DNA of 64,000 nt from Brevibacillus thermoruber 423 (GCF_000454065.1 NZ_ATNE01000001.1:498501-562500), one strand, 5' to 3'; counted from the stretch's first letter, positions 36,790 to 47,505 are shown. A program made the numbers and translations. The notes: generated from the letters alone by a model not told the origin.

Positions 36790-36830
36790 TGTGCGTCCCT
36801 CCTATGAAACAAGCTGTCATTCCCGCCGCT

Positions 36831-38994
<2,164 letters not shown>

Positions 38995-38996
38995 CT

Positions 38997-39905
38997 CTAC
39001 ACTCCCTCCCGAATCGTGTGCAGCTCGACGAGTTTGGCCAGCGTGGTCCGCATGTCCTTGCGATGCACCACCATGTCGAGCTGTCCGTGCTTCAGCAGGA
39101 ATTCCGCCGTCTGAAAATCTTTTGGCAGCTCCTGGCGAACCGTCTGCTCAATCACGCGGCGACCGGCAAACCCGATCATCGCGCCCGGTTCGGCGATGTT
39201 GTAGTCGCCGAGCGAGGCGAAGCTGGCGGTCACCCCGCCGTATGTCGGGTTGGTGAGCACGGAGATGAACAAGAGCCGCTCCCGGTCCAGCCGGGCCAGC
39301 GCCGCGCTCGTCTTGGCCATCTGCATCAGGCTGAGCACGCCTTCCTGCATCCGCGCCCCACCGGACGCGGAGAAGAGGAGAAACGGCAGACGCCGCTCCA
39401 CGGCCCGCTCGATCGCCCGGGTGATCTTCTCGCCGACGACCGAGCCCATGCTGGCCATCCGAAAGCGGGAGTCCATCACGCCGATGATGATGCGGTTGCC
39501 TCCGAGCACGCCCTCGCCGGTGATGACCGCCTCGTTGAGATTGGTGTTTTTCATGTCTTGTTCCAGCTTCTCCAGATAACCGGGAAAGCCGAGCGGATTG
39601 GCGGTGATCAGGTCCGCGTCGAACTCCTCGGTCAGCTTCCCGTCATCCAGGAGCGACTGGATGCGCTCGGGAGCGGACATGGGGAAATGGTACTGGCAGC
39701 CTTTGCAGACGCGCAGGTTTTTCTCCAGGTCCTTGGAGTAGTGTATGGTCCCGCAGTGCGGGCATTTATTCATCAGTCCCTCGGGAACTTCCTTTTCCTT
39801 GGGTCCCGTCACTTTGGCGCCGTCAGCGCCGGCGGGAACGCGCGCAAACGTCTCCGCGGGGACAGTCGCGAACTTTCGCTTCTTCCCGAACAGGTCTTTA
39901 AGCAC
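38997..39905 (-). CDS. accD: Acetyl-CoA carboxylase carboxyltransferase subunit beta
   Basis: 302 residues. A basic start (LFGKKRKF) leads to the four-Cys zinc ribbon CPHC...CKGC (about 48-73). The crotonase-fold body contains [60 protein letters not shown] and [16 protein letters not shown]. It is the partner of AccA directly downstream. Confidence 0.98.
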   Translation of the reverse strand: MLKDLFGKKRKFATVPAETFARVPAGADGAKVTGPKEKEVPEGLMNKCPHCGTIHYSKDLEKNLRVCKGCQYHFPMSAPERIQSLLDDGKLTEEFDADLITANPLGFPGYLEKLEQDMKNTNLNEAVITGEGVLGGNRIIIGVMDSRFRMASMGSVVGEKITRAIERAVERRLPFLLFSASGGARMQEGVLSLMQMAKTSAALARLDRERLLFISVLTNPTYGGVTASFASLGDYNIAEPGAMIGFAGRRVIEQTVRQELPKDFQTAEFLLKHGQLDMVVHRKDMRTTLAKLVELHTIREGV

Positions 39906-39926
39906 AGTTACACCTCACCTTTCTGG

Positions 39927-40109
39927 TCAGTGAAGGATCGTGCCGAGTACTTCCTGGACTTCGTGAACTTCGCTTTCGGGCACGAGAATCTCGTACTGCT
40001 TCGAAACCTTCGCCTCGCGAACCTTGACCAGGAATCCTTCATCTGTCAAACGTTGCTGTATCCGTTCCGCGATTTTTGCGCTAGGAGCGATGTAGATGAC
40101 CGTCCACAT
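39927..40109 (-). CDS. Small DUF2007-like protein
   Basis: 60 residues from the ATG at 40109, which has AAGGAGG 7 nt upstream (an in-frame ATG at 40127 lies within that site and is unlikely). The pattern is a small alpha/beta ferredoxin-like fold: WTVIYIAPSAKIAERIQQRL, LVKVREAKVSKQYEILVPESEVHEV. Similar short proteins sit beside accD in other Bacillales and are sometimes mislabelled glutamate decarboxylase; no catalytic residues are visible. Role unknown. Confidence 0.75.
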   Translation of the reverse strand: MWTVIYIAPSAKIAERIQQRLTDEGFLVKVREAKVSKQYEILVPESEVHEVQEVLGTILH

Positions 40110-40213
40110 GCTGGCAACCTCCTTCATCGTCCAAAACAGGTCTGCATCATCATATCACAGCGCCAGCGCTCGTCGCAAATCGGGGGAGGGCGCGGACAAG
40201 GCGGGGCGCTCGC

Positions 40214-40885
40214 CTAGAGCTTGCTGTTTTCCAGGTGCTCCCTCATCCTCTCCACCGCCAGTGCTTCGTCTCCCTCGCGGATGGCTTCCATGATCCGACG
40301 GTGCTCCGCCAGCGCGGTGCGGGCCCGGCCTTCGCGTCCCAGCGATTCGCTGCGGACGCTGTCGCTGTACTCGACGAGCGGCGCCCAGATGCGATGCAGG
40401 ATGGAGTTGCGGCTGGATCGGCAGATGACGCGGTGAAACTGGTAGTCTTCCTCGGTGGGAACCTCGCCGCGCTCCACGCGCTCCTCCGCCGCTTTCAGGA
40501 TCCGCTCCATCTCTTCAAAGTGCTTGTCTGTGGCGCGCCGGCAGGCCAGCCGCACCGCTTCCAGCTCCAGAATCCGGCGCATCTCGATCAGGTCTTTTTT
40601 CGTCTTGTAGTCCCGCAGGATAAAGTAGCCGAGAATGTCAATCAGGCGGTTGTGACGGTAGTGCTTCAAAAAGGTGCCTTCTCCCCGGCGGGTTTCAATC
40701 AGTCCCAGCAGTTCCAGGGCCCGAAGCGCCTCCCGGACGGAGGAACGGCCCGCTCCCAACTGTTCGGACAGCTCCCGTTCGGACGGCAGCTTGTCGCCGG
40801 GGCGCAAGTTTTTTTCCCGAACGATTTCATGGATCTGCAGCAGAATGCCCTCGTACACTTTTCGCTCTTGCGCAGAATCGAGCAC
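40214..40885 (-). CDS. GntR-family regulator, FadR/FCD subfamily
   Basis: 223 residues. The N-terminal winged helix (to about 75) has LRPGDKLPSERELSEQLGAGRSSVREALRALELLGLI and the wing RRGEGTFL. The FCD ligand domain (about 85-220) has EMRRILELEAVRLACRRAT, DYQFHRVICRSSRN and the metal-type His AEHRRIMEAIREGD. FCD regulators respond to carboxylates or acyl-CoA and bind TGGT-N3-ACCA-type sites. Such a site (TGGTCAGACCA) is in the promoter of the malic enzyme gene next to it, which makes that gene a likely target. Confidence 0.93.
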   Translation of the reverse strand: MLDSAQERKVYEGILLQIHEIVREKNLRPGDKLPSERELSEQLGAGRSSVREALRALELLGLIETRRGEGTFLKHYRHNRLIDILGYFILRDYKTKKDLIEMRRILELEAVRLACRRATDKHFEEMERILKAAEERVERGEVPTEEDYQFHRVICRSSRNSILHRIWAPLVEYSDSVRSESLGREGRARTALAEHRRIMEAIREGDEALAVERMREHLENSKL

Positions 40886-40920
40886 CTTTCCACCCTCCTT
40901 ATTGACTGTCTACGGCGAAG

Positions 40921-40954
40921 CACCCTCCCGACCGCTCGCACGGTTGGGAGGGTG
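40921..40954 (-). terminator. Hairpin between malic enzyme and the GntR gene
   Basis: CACCCTCCCgACCG pairs with CGGTtGGGAGGGTG. There is no T-run, so it may attenuate or stabilise rather than terminate fully. Confidence 0.45.
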
Positions 40955-40981
40955 TTCATCGTTGTTCCCGTACGGCCGGGA

Positions 40982-42235
40982 TTACGCCTCTTGCAGCGAG
41001 ATGGCGGCCAGTTTCGCCGTTCTTTCCTTGACCTCTTCGGGATCGACGGAAATGCGGGCCACGCCGCTCTCCATCGCCGCCTTCGCCACCGCAGCCGCCA
41101 CGTGGGGAGCGACGCGCGGGTCAAACGGCGCCGGAATCACCTTGTCGGCAGACAGCTCTTCCGGCGAGATCAGATCGGCGATGGCGTAAACCGCCGCTCG
41201 TTTCATCTCTTCGTTGATGTTGGTGGCGCGGGTATCCAGCGCGCCGCGGAAGATGCCCGGGAACGCCAGGACGTTGTTCACCTGGTTGGGGAAGTCGGAA
41301 CGGCCCGTGCCGACGACGGCAGCACCCGCCGCTTTTGCTTCCTCCGGCATGATTTCCGGAACCGGGTTGGCCATCGCAAAGATGATCGGATCGCGGTTCA
41401 TCGACCGGACCATCTCCTGGGTGACGGCGCCGGCCACGGATACGCCGATGAATACGTCGGCGCCCTTCATCGCCTCGGCCAGATCACCCTGCTTTTTGCT
41501 GCGGTTGGTGATTTTCGCCATTTCTTCCTTGACCGGGTTCATGCCGAAGGGACGTCCTTCGTACACGATTCCCTTGGTGTCGCACATGATCACGTCTTTG
41601 ACGCCCATGGACAGGAGCAGCTTGATGATGGCGATGCCGGCCGCTCCGGCCCCGTTGGTCACCACGCGGATGTCCTCCAGCTTTTTGTTCACCACGCGCA
41701 GCGCGTTGATCAGACCGGCTGCGGTTACGATGGCCGTGCCGTGCTGGTCGTCGTGGAAAATCGGGATGTTGGTTTCCTTTTTCAGGCGCTCCTCGATTTC
41801 AAAGCAGGCGGGTGCGGCGATGTCTTCCAGGTTGACGCCGCCAAACGTGGGCTCCAGCAGCTTCACCGTCTCCACGATCTTGTCCACGTCGGTGGTGTTC
41901 AGGCAGATCGGGAAGGCGTCGACGCCGGCAAACGACTTGAACAGGACCGCCTTGCCTTCCATGACCGGCATGGCCGCTTCCGGGCCGATGTTGCCCAGTC
42001 CGAGCACGGCGGTGCCGTCGCTGACCACGGCTACCAGGTTGCCTTTCATCGTGTAGTCGTACACCTTGGACACGTCGTCAAAGATCTCCTTGCACGGCTC
42101 CGCCACCCCCGGCGAATACGCCAGGCTCAGATCGCGGGCGTTGCGTACGGGCACCTTGGTGACCGCCTCCAGTTTCCCCCTGTGCTTCCGGTGAAGTTCC
42201 AGCGCATCCTCTCGCAAATTGGACACAAGTACCAC
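40982..42235 (-). CDS. ytsJ: NADP-dependent malic enzyme (YtsJ/MaeB short type)
   Basis: 417 residues, the short bacterial malic enzyme. Seen: TKVPVRNARDLSLAYSPGVAEPC, the catalytic Tyr-Lys-like DYTMKGNLVAVVSDGTAVLGLGNIGP, the metal-ligand region PIFHDDQHGTAIVTAAG and the nucleotide fold VVTNGAGAAGIAI. It decarboxylates malate to pyruvate and makes NADPH. The next gene is a GntR/FCD regulator, and the promoter contains its probable operator. B. subtilis ytsJ is at the same chromosomal position, upstream of dnaE. Confidence 0.93.
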   Translation of the reverse strand: MVLVSNLREDALELHRKHRGKLEAVTKVPVRNARDLSLAYSPGVAEPCKEIFDDVSKVYDYTMKGNLVAVVSDGTAVLGLGNIGPEAAMPVMEGKAVLFKSFAGVDAFPICLNTTDVDKIVETVKLLEPTFGGVNLEDIAAPACFEIEERLKKETNIPIFHDDQHGTAIVTAAGLINALRVVNKKLEDIRVVTNGAGAAGIAIIKLLLSMGVKDVIMCDTKGIVYEGRPFGMNPVKEEMAKITNRSKKQGDLAEAMKGADVFIGVSVAGAVTQEMVRSMNRDPIIFAMANPVPEIMPEEAKAAGAAVVGTGRSDFPNQVNNVLAFPGIFRGALDTRATNINEEMKRAAVYAIADLISPEELSADKVIPAPFDPRVAPHVAAAVAKAAMESGVARISVDPEEVKERTAKLAAISLQEA

Positions 42236-42295
42236 TCCATTTCATGTATGTCTGGTATCGCTTGGTTATCTGTTTCACTTATCTATATCGAACCT

Positions 42296-42356
42296 AAGTG
42301 GTCAGACCACTTTTCTGCGTATGTCCCCATTATAACAAAACCCATTCTCCTGTAAA
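42296..42356 (-). promoter_or_regulatory. Malic enzyme promoter with FadR-type operator
   Basis: Promoter: TTTACA (42351-42356), 16-bp spacer, TATAAT (42329-42334). Operator: the 17-bp palindrome AAGTGGTCAGACCACTT (42296-42312), with the core TGGTCnGACCA known for FadR-like proteins, located just after the expected transcription start, where binding would block initiation or elongation. Confidence 0.75.
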
Positions 42357-42377
42357 GCTGCCGAAAACGGCGAAAAA

Positions 42378-42400
42378 GGGAGGACTTGGTTCATCCTCCC
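42378..42400 (-). terminator. Terminator of dnaE
   Basis: GGGAGGA, 9-nt loop, TCCTCCC, then TTTTTCGCC on the minus strand. It overlaps the dnaE stop codon. Confidence 0.75.
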
Positions 42401-45400
42401 CAGTTTACAGGCAATTCTTTCTGGATTACGCTGTCACTTCCCACAATTGCTCGCGCTTGCTCCAAAAAGGACTCATCAACCTCAACGCGGATCGCGTCCG
42501 GCAGGCGAATCGTCTGCTTTTTTCCTTCGTAGTACAGCACGACGGGAATCGTTCCTTTTTTTTCGACAAACAGCCGCTGCAGCCGGTGCAGCGTCGAATC
42601 GCGCTCCTGTTCCGGCGCAATTTTGACAAACAGCACCGGTTCCGTCGACGGCCTGGGCAGCGCTTCGGCATCCCACATGCGGGAGGCCAGCAGCTTCACC
42701 GCGTCGTCCTGATGATCCACCCGCGCTTCCACGACGACGATCCGCTCCCGCGCCAACAGGCCGGCGTATTTGGCGTACACCTTCGGAAAGACGACCATCT
42801 CCACCTGGGCAGTTTTGTCCTCCAGCGTGACGAAAGCCATCGGTTCCCCTTTTTTGGTCTGAATCCGCCGCTCTTCGACGATCATGCCCACCACTTTTAC
42901 CGTCTGGTCCCGGGCGCACTCGGCCAGCGAAGAGACGGCGTGCACCTCCGGCCGGTTGACCAGGTGGGCGAACTGGTCCAGCGGATGGCCGGACAGGTAG
43001 ACGCCGAGCAGTTCCCGCTCCTCTTTCAACCGCTGGCTGCGGGAGAACGGGGGCACGTCGGGGTACTCGGACGGCGGACGCGCCGGCTCCGTTCCGTCCT
43101 CTCCGGCAAACAGGTTGAGCTGGTCGGCGTCCCGCTCCTGCCGCCTGCCCGTCGCTTTGCCCATCGCCTCGTCCAGCAGCACCATGAGCTGGCTGCGGTG
43201 GCCGGGCAGCGAATCCAGCGCGCCGCAGAGGATCAGCGATTCGACCACCCGCCGGTTGACCAGCCTGCCGTCCACCCGGGCGCAGAAGTCAAACAGGTCG
43301 CGGTACGGCCGTTTGGCCCGCTCCCGCACGATCGAGTCGATGGCGCCGTAGCCGACGTTTTTGACCGCGGCCAGTCCGAAGCGGATGGCCTCCTGCTCCA
43401 CGGTAAAGAAGGCCTGGCTCTCGTTGACGTCCGGAGGCAGCACGGTCAGCCGCAGCCGGCGCGCTTCTTCGGTGTACTCGGCAATGCGCGTCTGGCTGCC
43501 GATGGACAGCGACAGCAGCGCGGCCATGAAGGCGAGCGGATAGTTGGCCTTCAGGTAGGCCATCTGGTAGGCGATGATCGCGTAGGCGACCGAGTGCGCC
43601 TTGTTGAAGCCGTAGTCGGCGAAGCGCACGATCAGGTCGTAGATCTCGTTGCCGAGCCGCTCCCCGTAGCCCTGCTTGACGCAGCCGGCGACGAACTTCT
43701 CCCGCTGCTCGGCCAGCAGCTCCCGTTTCTTTTTGCCCACCGCCCGCCGCAAAATGTCCGCTTCTCCCAGGCTGAACCCGGCCAGCTTGGAGGAGATCTG
43801 CATGATCTGCTCCTGGTAGATCATGAAGCCGTGCGTTTCTTTCAGGATCGGCTCCAGGTCGGGGTGGGCGTAGTGCACCTGGGTTTCGCCGTGCTTGGCC
43901 TGGATGTACTGCGGGATAATCTCCATCGGCCCCGGCCGGTAGAGGGCGAGCACGGCGACGATGTCGGCCAGGCTGGTCGGCTTCAGCTCGCGCAGTACGC
44001 TGCGGAACCCCGCCGATTCCAGTTGAAAGATCCCCGTCGTCTCGCCGCGGCTGAGCATCCGGAAGGTCTTGGCGTCGTCGGGGGGAATCCGCTCCAGGTC
44101 GAGGTCGATGCCCTGTTCCCGCAGGTGGCGCAGCGTCTCCTGGATGATCGTCAGGTTGCGCAGGCCGAGAAAATCCATCTTCAACAGCCCGATCTCTTCC
44201 AGCGCTTCCATCGGGTACTGGGTCAAGGCCAATCCTTCGCTGCCGGTCTGCAGCGGCACGTACTCGGTCAGCGGCTCCGGCGCGATCACCACGCCGGCCG
44301 CGTGAGTGGAAGCGTGACGGGGCAGCCCCTCGACGCCCTTGGCCGCCTCGATCAACTGCTTCGCCTGGCTGTTCGTCTCGCACAGCTTGCCCAGCTCGGG
44401 ATTGAGCTGGAACGCCTTGTCGATGGTCATGCCGGGAGACTGCGGGATCATTTTGGCCACCCGGTCCACCAGGCCAAGCGACAGACCCAGCGCCCGCCCC
44501 GCGTCGCGAACGGCCGCCCGGGCCGCCATCGTTCCGAACGTGATGATCTGGGCCACCCGGTCATGCCCGTACTTGTCGGCCACGTAGCGGATCACCTCGT
44601 CCCGCCGCTCCACGGAAAAATCGATGTCGATGTCCGGCATCGTCACCCGCTCCGGGTTGAGAAACCGTTCAAACAGCAGGCTGAAGCGGAGCGGATCGAC
44701 ATTGGTGATCTTCAGCGCATAGGCCACCAGGCTGCCCGCCGCCGAACCGCGTCCCGGCCCGGTCGGAATGCCCTGCTCATGGGCGTGGCGCATGAAATCC
44801 CAGACGATCAGAAAGTAATCGGTAAAGCCGGTCCGCGTGATGATCGCCAGCTCGTGTTCCAGCCGCTCGCGCACCTCGGGCGTGATTTCCCCGTAGCGCT
44901 CGCGGCAGCCCCGTTCGCACAGGTCCCGCAGGAAAGCCGTCGGTTCCTGTCCGGCGGGCAGGGGAAATTTCGGCAAAATGTGCTGGCCAAACGACAGGTG
45001 CCACTGGCAGCGCTCGGCAATGGCGGCCGTGTTGGCCAGCGCTTTCGGCGCGTAGGCGAACAGGCGGGCCATCTCGTCGCCGCTTTTCAGGTAGTACTCG
45101 TCGGTCTCGTAGCGAAACCGGTTCTCCTCGTCCACCGTCTTGCCCTCGCCGATCGCCAGCAAAATGTCATGCTGCCGGTGCTGTTCCCGGTAGACGTAGT
45201 GCACGTTGTTGGTGGCGACGAGCGGAATGCCCGTCTCCTGCCCCAGGCGGAGCAGCCGCTGATTCAGCCTGCGTTCGATCTCCAGCCCGTGGTCCTGCAG
45301 CTCCAGGTAAAACCGGTCGGCGCCGAACACCTGCCGATACCAGAGCGCCGCCTGGCGGGCCCCCTCGATATCGCCTGCGAGCAGCAGCCGGGCCACCTCC

Positions 45401-45819
45401 CCCTCCCGGCAGGCGCTCAGCGCAATCAGCCCTTCGCTGTAGCGGGCCAGCGCCTCCTTGTTCAGCCGGGGGAGGATGAAGTGGCCCTCCGTGTTGGCCA
45501 GCGTAGCCAGCTTGAGCAGGTTGCGGTAGCCGCGGTCGTTCTCCGCCAGCAGCACGAGATGGTACGGTGCGGGGGCATTGCGCACGCGATCCTGCAGGTT
45601 TCCTTCGATGACGTACGCCTCCATGCCGATGATCGGCTTGATGCCGGCGTCCCGGCAGGCCTTGTAAAACGGCACGGCGCCGTACAGGTTGGCGTGGTCG
45701 GTCATCGCCAGGGCCGGCATGCCCAGCTCCACCGCCCGGCGCACCAGTTCCTCGATGCGGGCCGCGCCGTCAAGCAAGCTGTATTCCGTATGCACGTGCA
45801 GATGGACAAAGGGGGTCAT
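42391..45819 (-). CDS. dnaE: DNA polymerase III subunit alpha (DnaE)
   Basis: 1142 residues. PHP domain at the N-terminus (HLHVHTEYSLLDGAARIEELV), then the polymerase core with PTGPGRGSAAGSLVAYAL, the catalytic PDIDIDFSVERRDEVI Asp pair, VQIITFGTMAARAAVRDAGR, and the GPMEIIPQYIQAKHG stretch. A helix-hairpin-helix region follows (NRRVVESLILCGALD), then an OB fold (VKVVGMIVEERRIQTKKGEPMAFVTLEDKTA). In Bacillales DnaE extends primers before handing over to PolC. It is located upstream of malic enzyme, as in B. subtilis. Confidence 0.97.
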   Translation of the reverse strand: MTPFVHLHVHTEYSLLDGAARIEELVRRAVELGMPALAMTDHANLYGAVPFYKACRDAGIKPIIGMEAYVIEGNLQDRVRNAPAPYHLVLLAENDRGYRNLLKLATLANTEGHFILPRLNKEALARYSEGLIALSACREGEVARLLLAGDIEGARQAALWYRQVFGADRFYLELQDHGLEIERRLNQRLLRLGQETGIPLVATNNVHYVYREQHRQHDILLAIGEGKTVDEENRFRYETDEYYLKSGDEMARLFAYAPKALANTAAIAERCQWHLSFGQHILPKFPLPAGQEPTAFLRDLCERGCRERYGEITPEVRERLEHELAIITRTGFTDYFLIVWDFMRHAHEQGIPTGPGRGSAAGSLVAYALKITNVDPLRFSLLFERFLNPERVTMPDIDIDFSVERRDEVIRYVADKYGHDRVAQIITFGTMAARAAVRDAGRALGLSLGLVDRVAKMIPQSPGMTIDKAFQLNPELGKLCETNSQAKQLIEAAKGVEGLPRHASTHAAGVVIAPEPLTEYVPLQTGSEGLALTQYPMEALEEIGLLKMDFLGLRNLTIIQETLRHLREQGIDLDLERIPPDDAKTFRMLSRGETTGIFQLESAGFRSVLRELKPTSLADIVAVLALYRPGPMEIIPQYIQAKHGETQVHYAHPDLEPILKETHGFMIYQEQIMQISSKLAGFSLGEADILRRAVGKKKRELLAEQREKFVAGCVKQGYGERLGNEIYDLIVRFADYGFNKAHSVAYAIIAYQMAYLKANYPLAFMAALLSLSIGSQTRIAEYTEEARRLRLTVLPPDVNESQAFFTVEQEAIRFGLAAVKNVGYGAIDSIVRERAKRPYRDLFDFCARVDGRLVNRRVVESLILCGALDSLPGHRSQLMVLLDEAMGKATGRRQERDADQLNLFAGEDGTEPARPPSEYPDVPPFSRSQRLKEERELLGVYLSGHPLDQFAHLVNRPEVHAVSSLAECARDQTVKVVGMIVEERRIQTKKGEPMAFVTLEDKTAQVEMVVFPKVYAKYAGLLARERIVVVEARVDHQDDAVKLLASRMWDAEALPRPSTEPVLFVKIAPEQERDSTLHRLQRLFVEKKGTIPVVLYYEGKKQTIRLPDAIRVEVDESFLEQARAIVGSDSVIQKELPVNWGG

Positions 45820-45902
45820 CGCGTTCCTTCCTCTCTTGTTCCGTCCCGTTGTCGTTTTCTTTCATTATACTCCATCCCGGCCCCGTCGCGGCAGGCGCGG
45901 GC

Positions 45903-45931
45903 TTTACAATCCCTCCCCGCAGGGGTATAGT
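45903..45931 (+). promoter_or_regulatory. Promoter of the putative antisense RNA
   Basis: TTTACA (45903-45908), 17-bp spacer, TATAGT (45926-45931) on the plus strand, pointing toward the 3' end of the toxin gene. Confidence 0.55.
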
Positions 45932-45937
45932 GAAAGA

Positions 45938-46107
45938 AAGGGGTTCCCTTGCCGGCAACGGCCGTGGAACGGGAATCAAACGAAAGAGACCGAAGCGTTG
46001 CCGCGCTCCGGTCATCGCACAATAGACGTTTCCGCAAAGGGAACGGCCCGTTGGAAGAGGAGTAGGTCGCGGAGCTGTCGGACTCACGCGCGGCCTACTT
46101 CTTTTTG
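45938..46107 (+). ncRNA. Putative antisense RNA antitoxin
   Basis: A transcript from the promoter at 45903-45931 would be about 170 nt. It would end at a hairpin formed by AGTAGG-t-CGCG (46061-46071) and CGCG...CCTACT (to 46099), followed by TTCTTTTTG. Its last part is complementary to the final codons of the 26-residue toxin gene on the other strand, the 3'-overlap arrangement of type I systems such as txpA/ratA. A 38-codon frame from a TTG at 45950 could also be read in it; I cannot exclude that. Confidence 0.45.
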
Positions 46108-46175
46108 TTCGTCAGGAGCAAGACAACTAGGGTACCGAACGTCAGCATCAGACTCAACGCTTGGTATACCGTCAT
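46095..46175 (-). CDS. Holin-like type I toxin peptide
   Basis: A 26-residue frame with a strong ribosome site (AAAGGGGGTG, 5 nt before ATG). The peptide has a short polar start (MTVYQALSLM), one membrane helix (about 9-22) and a basic end (TNKKK). This is the pattern of the putative holin-like toxin family of Bacillales (M-T-x-x-x-A-L-S-L-M...). Such peptides depolarise the membrane when not silenced by an antisense RNA. It lies between dnaE and ytpI, with its own promoter and a long leader. Confidence 0.75.
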   Translation of the reverse strand: MTVYQALSLMLTFGTLVVLLLTNKKK

Positions 46176-46246
46176 CGCGTCACCCCCTTTCTCGCAGGGA
46201 TGGGGAGAGCCGCCCTTTGCGAACCGGTGTACTATTGTACAAGAAA

Positions 46247-46292
46247 ATTATACCACAAAACCGGACGGGAACAAACATTCCCCTGTCCGGTT
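46247..46292 (-). promoter_or_regulatory. Toxin promoter overlapped by a hairpin
   Basis: TTGTTC (46269-46274), 16-bp spacer, extended -10 TGG-TATAAT (46247-46252) on the minus strand. An interrupted inverted repeat (AACCGGAC...GTCCGGTT, 46259-46292) covers the -35 and part of the spacer. The expected leader is about 70 nt. Confidence 0.6.
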
Positions 46293-46341
46293 TGCCCGCT
46301 TTCGCAAACTTTGGTAGGATAGTACCAGATCGCAGGAGAGG

Positions 46342-46665
46342 ATGAATCCATGCATGTGGTTTGCGACCTATGTAACCGGAGTGCTGGCTTCCCTGGTGGC
46401 CAGCGTGTACTACAGCATTACCGCTCGTCAGCGCGGGATGCACCCGCTGGCGTCGCGCATGACCCTGGGCAAGATGAACATGTCGCTCGGCGTGCTGGTC
46501 ACCCTGCTGGGACTGAACCAGTTGACGTTTGAACCGCTGGACACGATCCGCGTCGTGATCGCCCTCTTGCTCCTGTTTGTCGGCGGCGTCAACCTGTTTC
46601 TCGGCACGCGCAACTTCCTCCACTACCGCGCCGCGTGGCAGGCGGAACTGAAAAAAGGCTCGTAG
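46342..46665 (+). CDS. ytpI: YtpI family membrane protein
   Basis: 107 residues with three hydrophobic helices. The middle (RMTLGKMNMSLGVLVTLLGLNQLTF) matches the K-x-x-M-A-L-G-x-x-V-x-x-x-G-x-N-Q signature of B. subtilis YtpI; the last helix plus FLGTRNFLHYRA also fits. Function unknown. The ATG at 46342 directly follows AGGAGAGG; the in-frame ATG at 46354 is an alternative start. It is found near dnaE and ytoI, as in B. subtilis. Confidence 0.85.
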   Translation: MNPCMWFATYVTGVLASLVASVYYSITARQRGMHPLASRMTLGKMNMSLGVLVTLLGLNQLTFEPLDTIRVVIALLLLFVGGVNLFLGTRNFLHYRAAWQAELKKGS

Positions 46666-46686
46666 CCGTCTGCGGCCGAGCCTGCC

Positions 46687-46713
46687 ATGGGAACGTTTTT
46701 CCTCCGTTCCCAT
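46687..46713 (+). terminator. Terminator of ytpI
   Basis: ATGGGAACG, 9-nt loop, CGTTCCCAT, then TCATTTTTT; 21 bp past the ytpI stop. Confidence 0.75.
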
Positions 46714-46746
46714 TCATTTTTTCTGGCCAAAATCGTTGTTCCTGCG

Positions 46747-46816
46747 TATAATGAGCCTGTGTGACATTCTTGCTTCAGACAACCGGAGTGCCAGGTGCCG
46801 ACGGTTGTCCTTTTTT
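46747..46816 (+). ncRNA. Candidate ~60-nt small RNA
   Basis: TGGCCA (46724-46729), 17-bp spacer, TATAAT (46747-46752), then only ~25 nt before a strong hairpin GACAACCG...CGGTTGTC (46778-46809) and six T. The unit holds no ribosome site or frame. It could be a tiny RNA or a second terminator for ytpI; the near-consensus -10 favours its own transcription. Confidence 0.35.
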
Positions 46817-46847
46817 GTTTGCGCCGCTTTCGCAGCCGCTCCGCTCT

Positions 46848-47459
46848 TCAGCGCAGGTCTTCCGCCTTGGCCCACATCTCCGGGGGATTCAACTCGTAGA
46901 TGCCGTTCTCCCGGTACATATAGTGGTTCATCACAAATTCGCGCCGGATCGTGGCGTAATCGTCGTGGAAGCGGCGGATGTACTCGTTGATTTCCCGCTC
47001 CTCGTACTTTCGTCCCCGCTCCAGTCCCCGCACCATGTGTTCGAAGACGATCAGCTTTTTCTTCCGCTGCGTCGGGATGTGCTTCAGCCTGCCGTCCGCC
47101 GTGAAGAAATGGCGGATCACCTGCATTTTCTCCGCCGCCCACTTCTCGTCCGACTCCTCCATCTCTGCCGCTCCTTCCGTTCCTTTCGCCTTGTCCAGCA
47201 GGGTCAGAAGCGCCTGCGATTTGCGCGTCAGATTGGTCTCGTGCAGGGTAAAGTAAATCGTGTTTTTATCCCGCCGCTCATAGACGATCCCGGCCTCGCG
47301 CAGCTTTGCCATGTGGTGCGTGATGGTGGGCGGGGTGACGCCCAGCTTGCCGGCCAGCGCTTGGCCGTGCAGCGGACCGTTCGCCAGGAGCGCGACGATG
47401 CGCAGACGGGTCGGGTCTCCCAGCGCTTTGTAAAAGGTGACCAGCTTTTCCAGCTGCAC
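46848..47459 (-). CDS. ArsR-family regulator with DUF2087 domain
   Basis: 203 residues. The N-terminal ArsR winged helix (to about 85) reads FYKALGDPTRLRIVALLANGPLHGQALAGKLGVTPPTITHHMAKLREAGIV in short motifs: ALGDPTRLRI, TPPTITHHMAKLREAGI. The C-terminal DUF2087 domain (about 115-200) reads LKHIPTQRKKKLIVFEHM, GRKYEEREINEYIRRFHDDYATIRREFV and GIYEL. No metal-binding Cys pair is visible, so the signal is unknown. A dyad ATTAGA-N6-TCTAAT in its promoter is a candidate operator. Confidence 0.9.
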   Translation of the reverse strand: MQLEKLVTFYKALGDPTRLRIVALLANGPLHGQALAGKLGVTPPTITHHMAKLREAGIVYERRDKNTIYFTLHETNLTRKSQALLTLLDKAKGTEGAAEMEESDEKWAAEKMQVIRHFFTADGRLKHIPTQRKKKLIVFEHMVRGLERGRKYEEREINEYIRRFHDDYATIRREFVMNHYMYRENGIYELNPPEMWAKAEDLR

Positions 47460-47505
47460 GGGAACCCCCTCCTTCCGTTTCTATCGTGTATATCGTGTCC
47501 ATTAC

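Noticed and set aside
45950-46065. 38-codon frame in the putative antisense RNA
   Set aside because: It starts at TTG with a fair ribosome site, but the product is charged and featureless; the RNA explanation fits the hairpin and overlap better. Not fully excluded.
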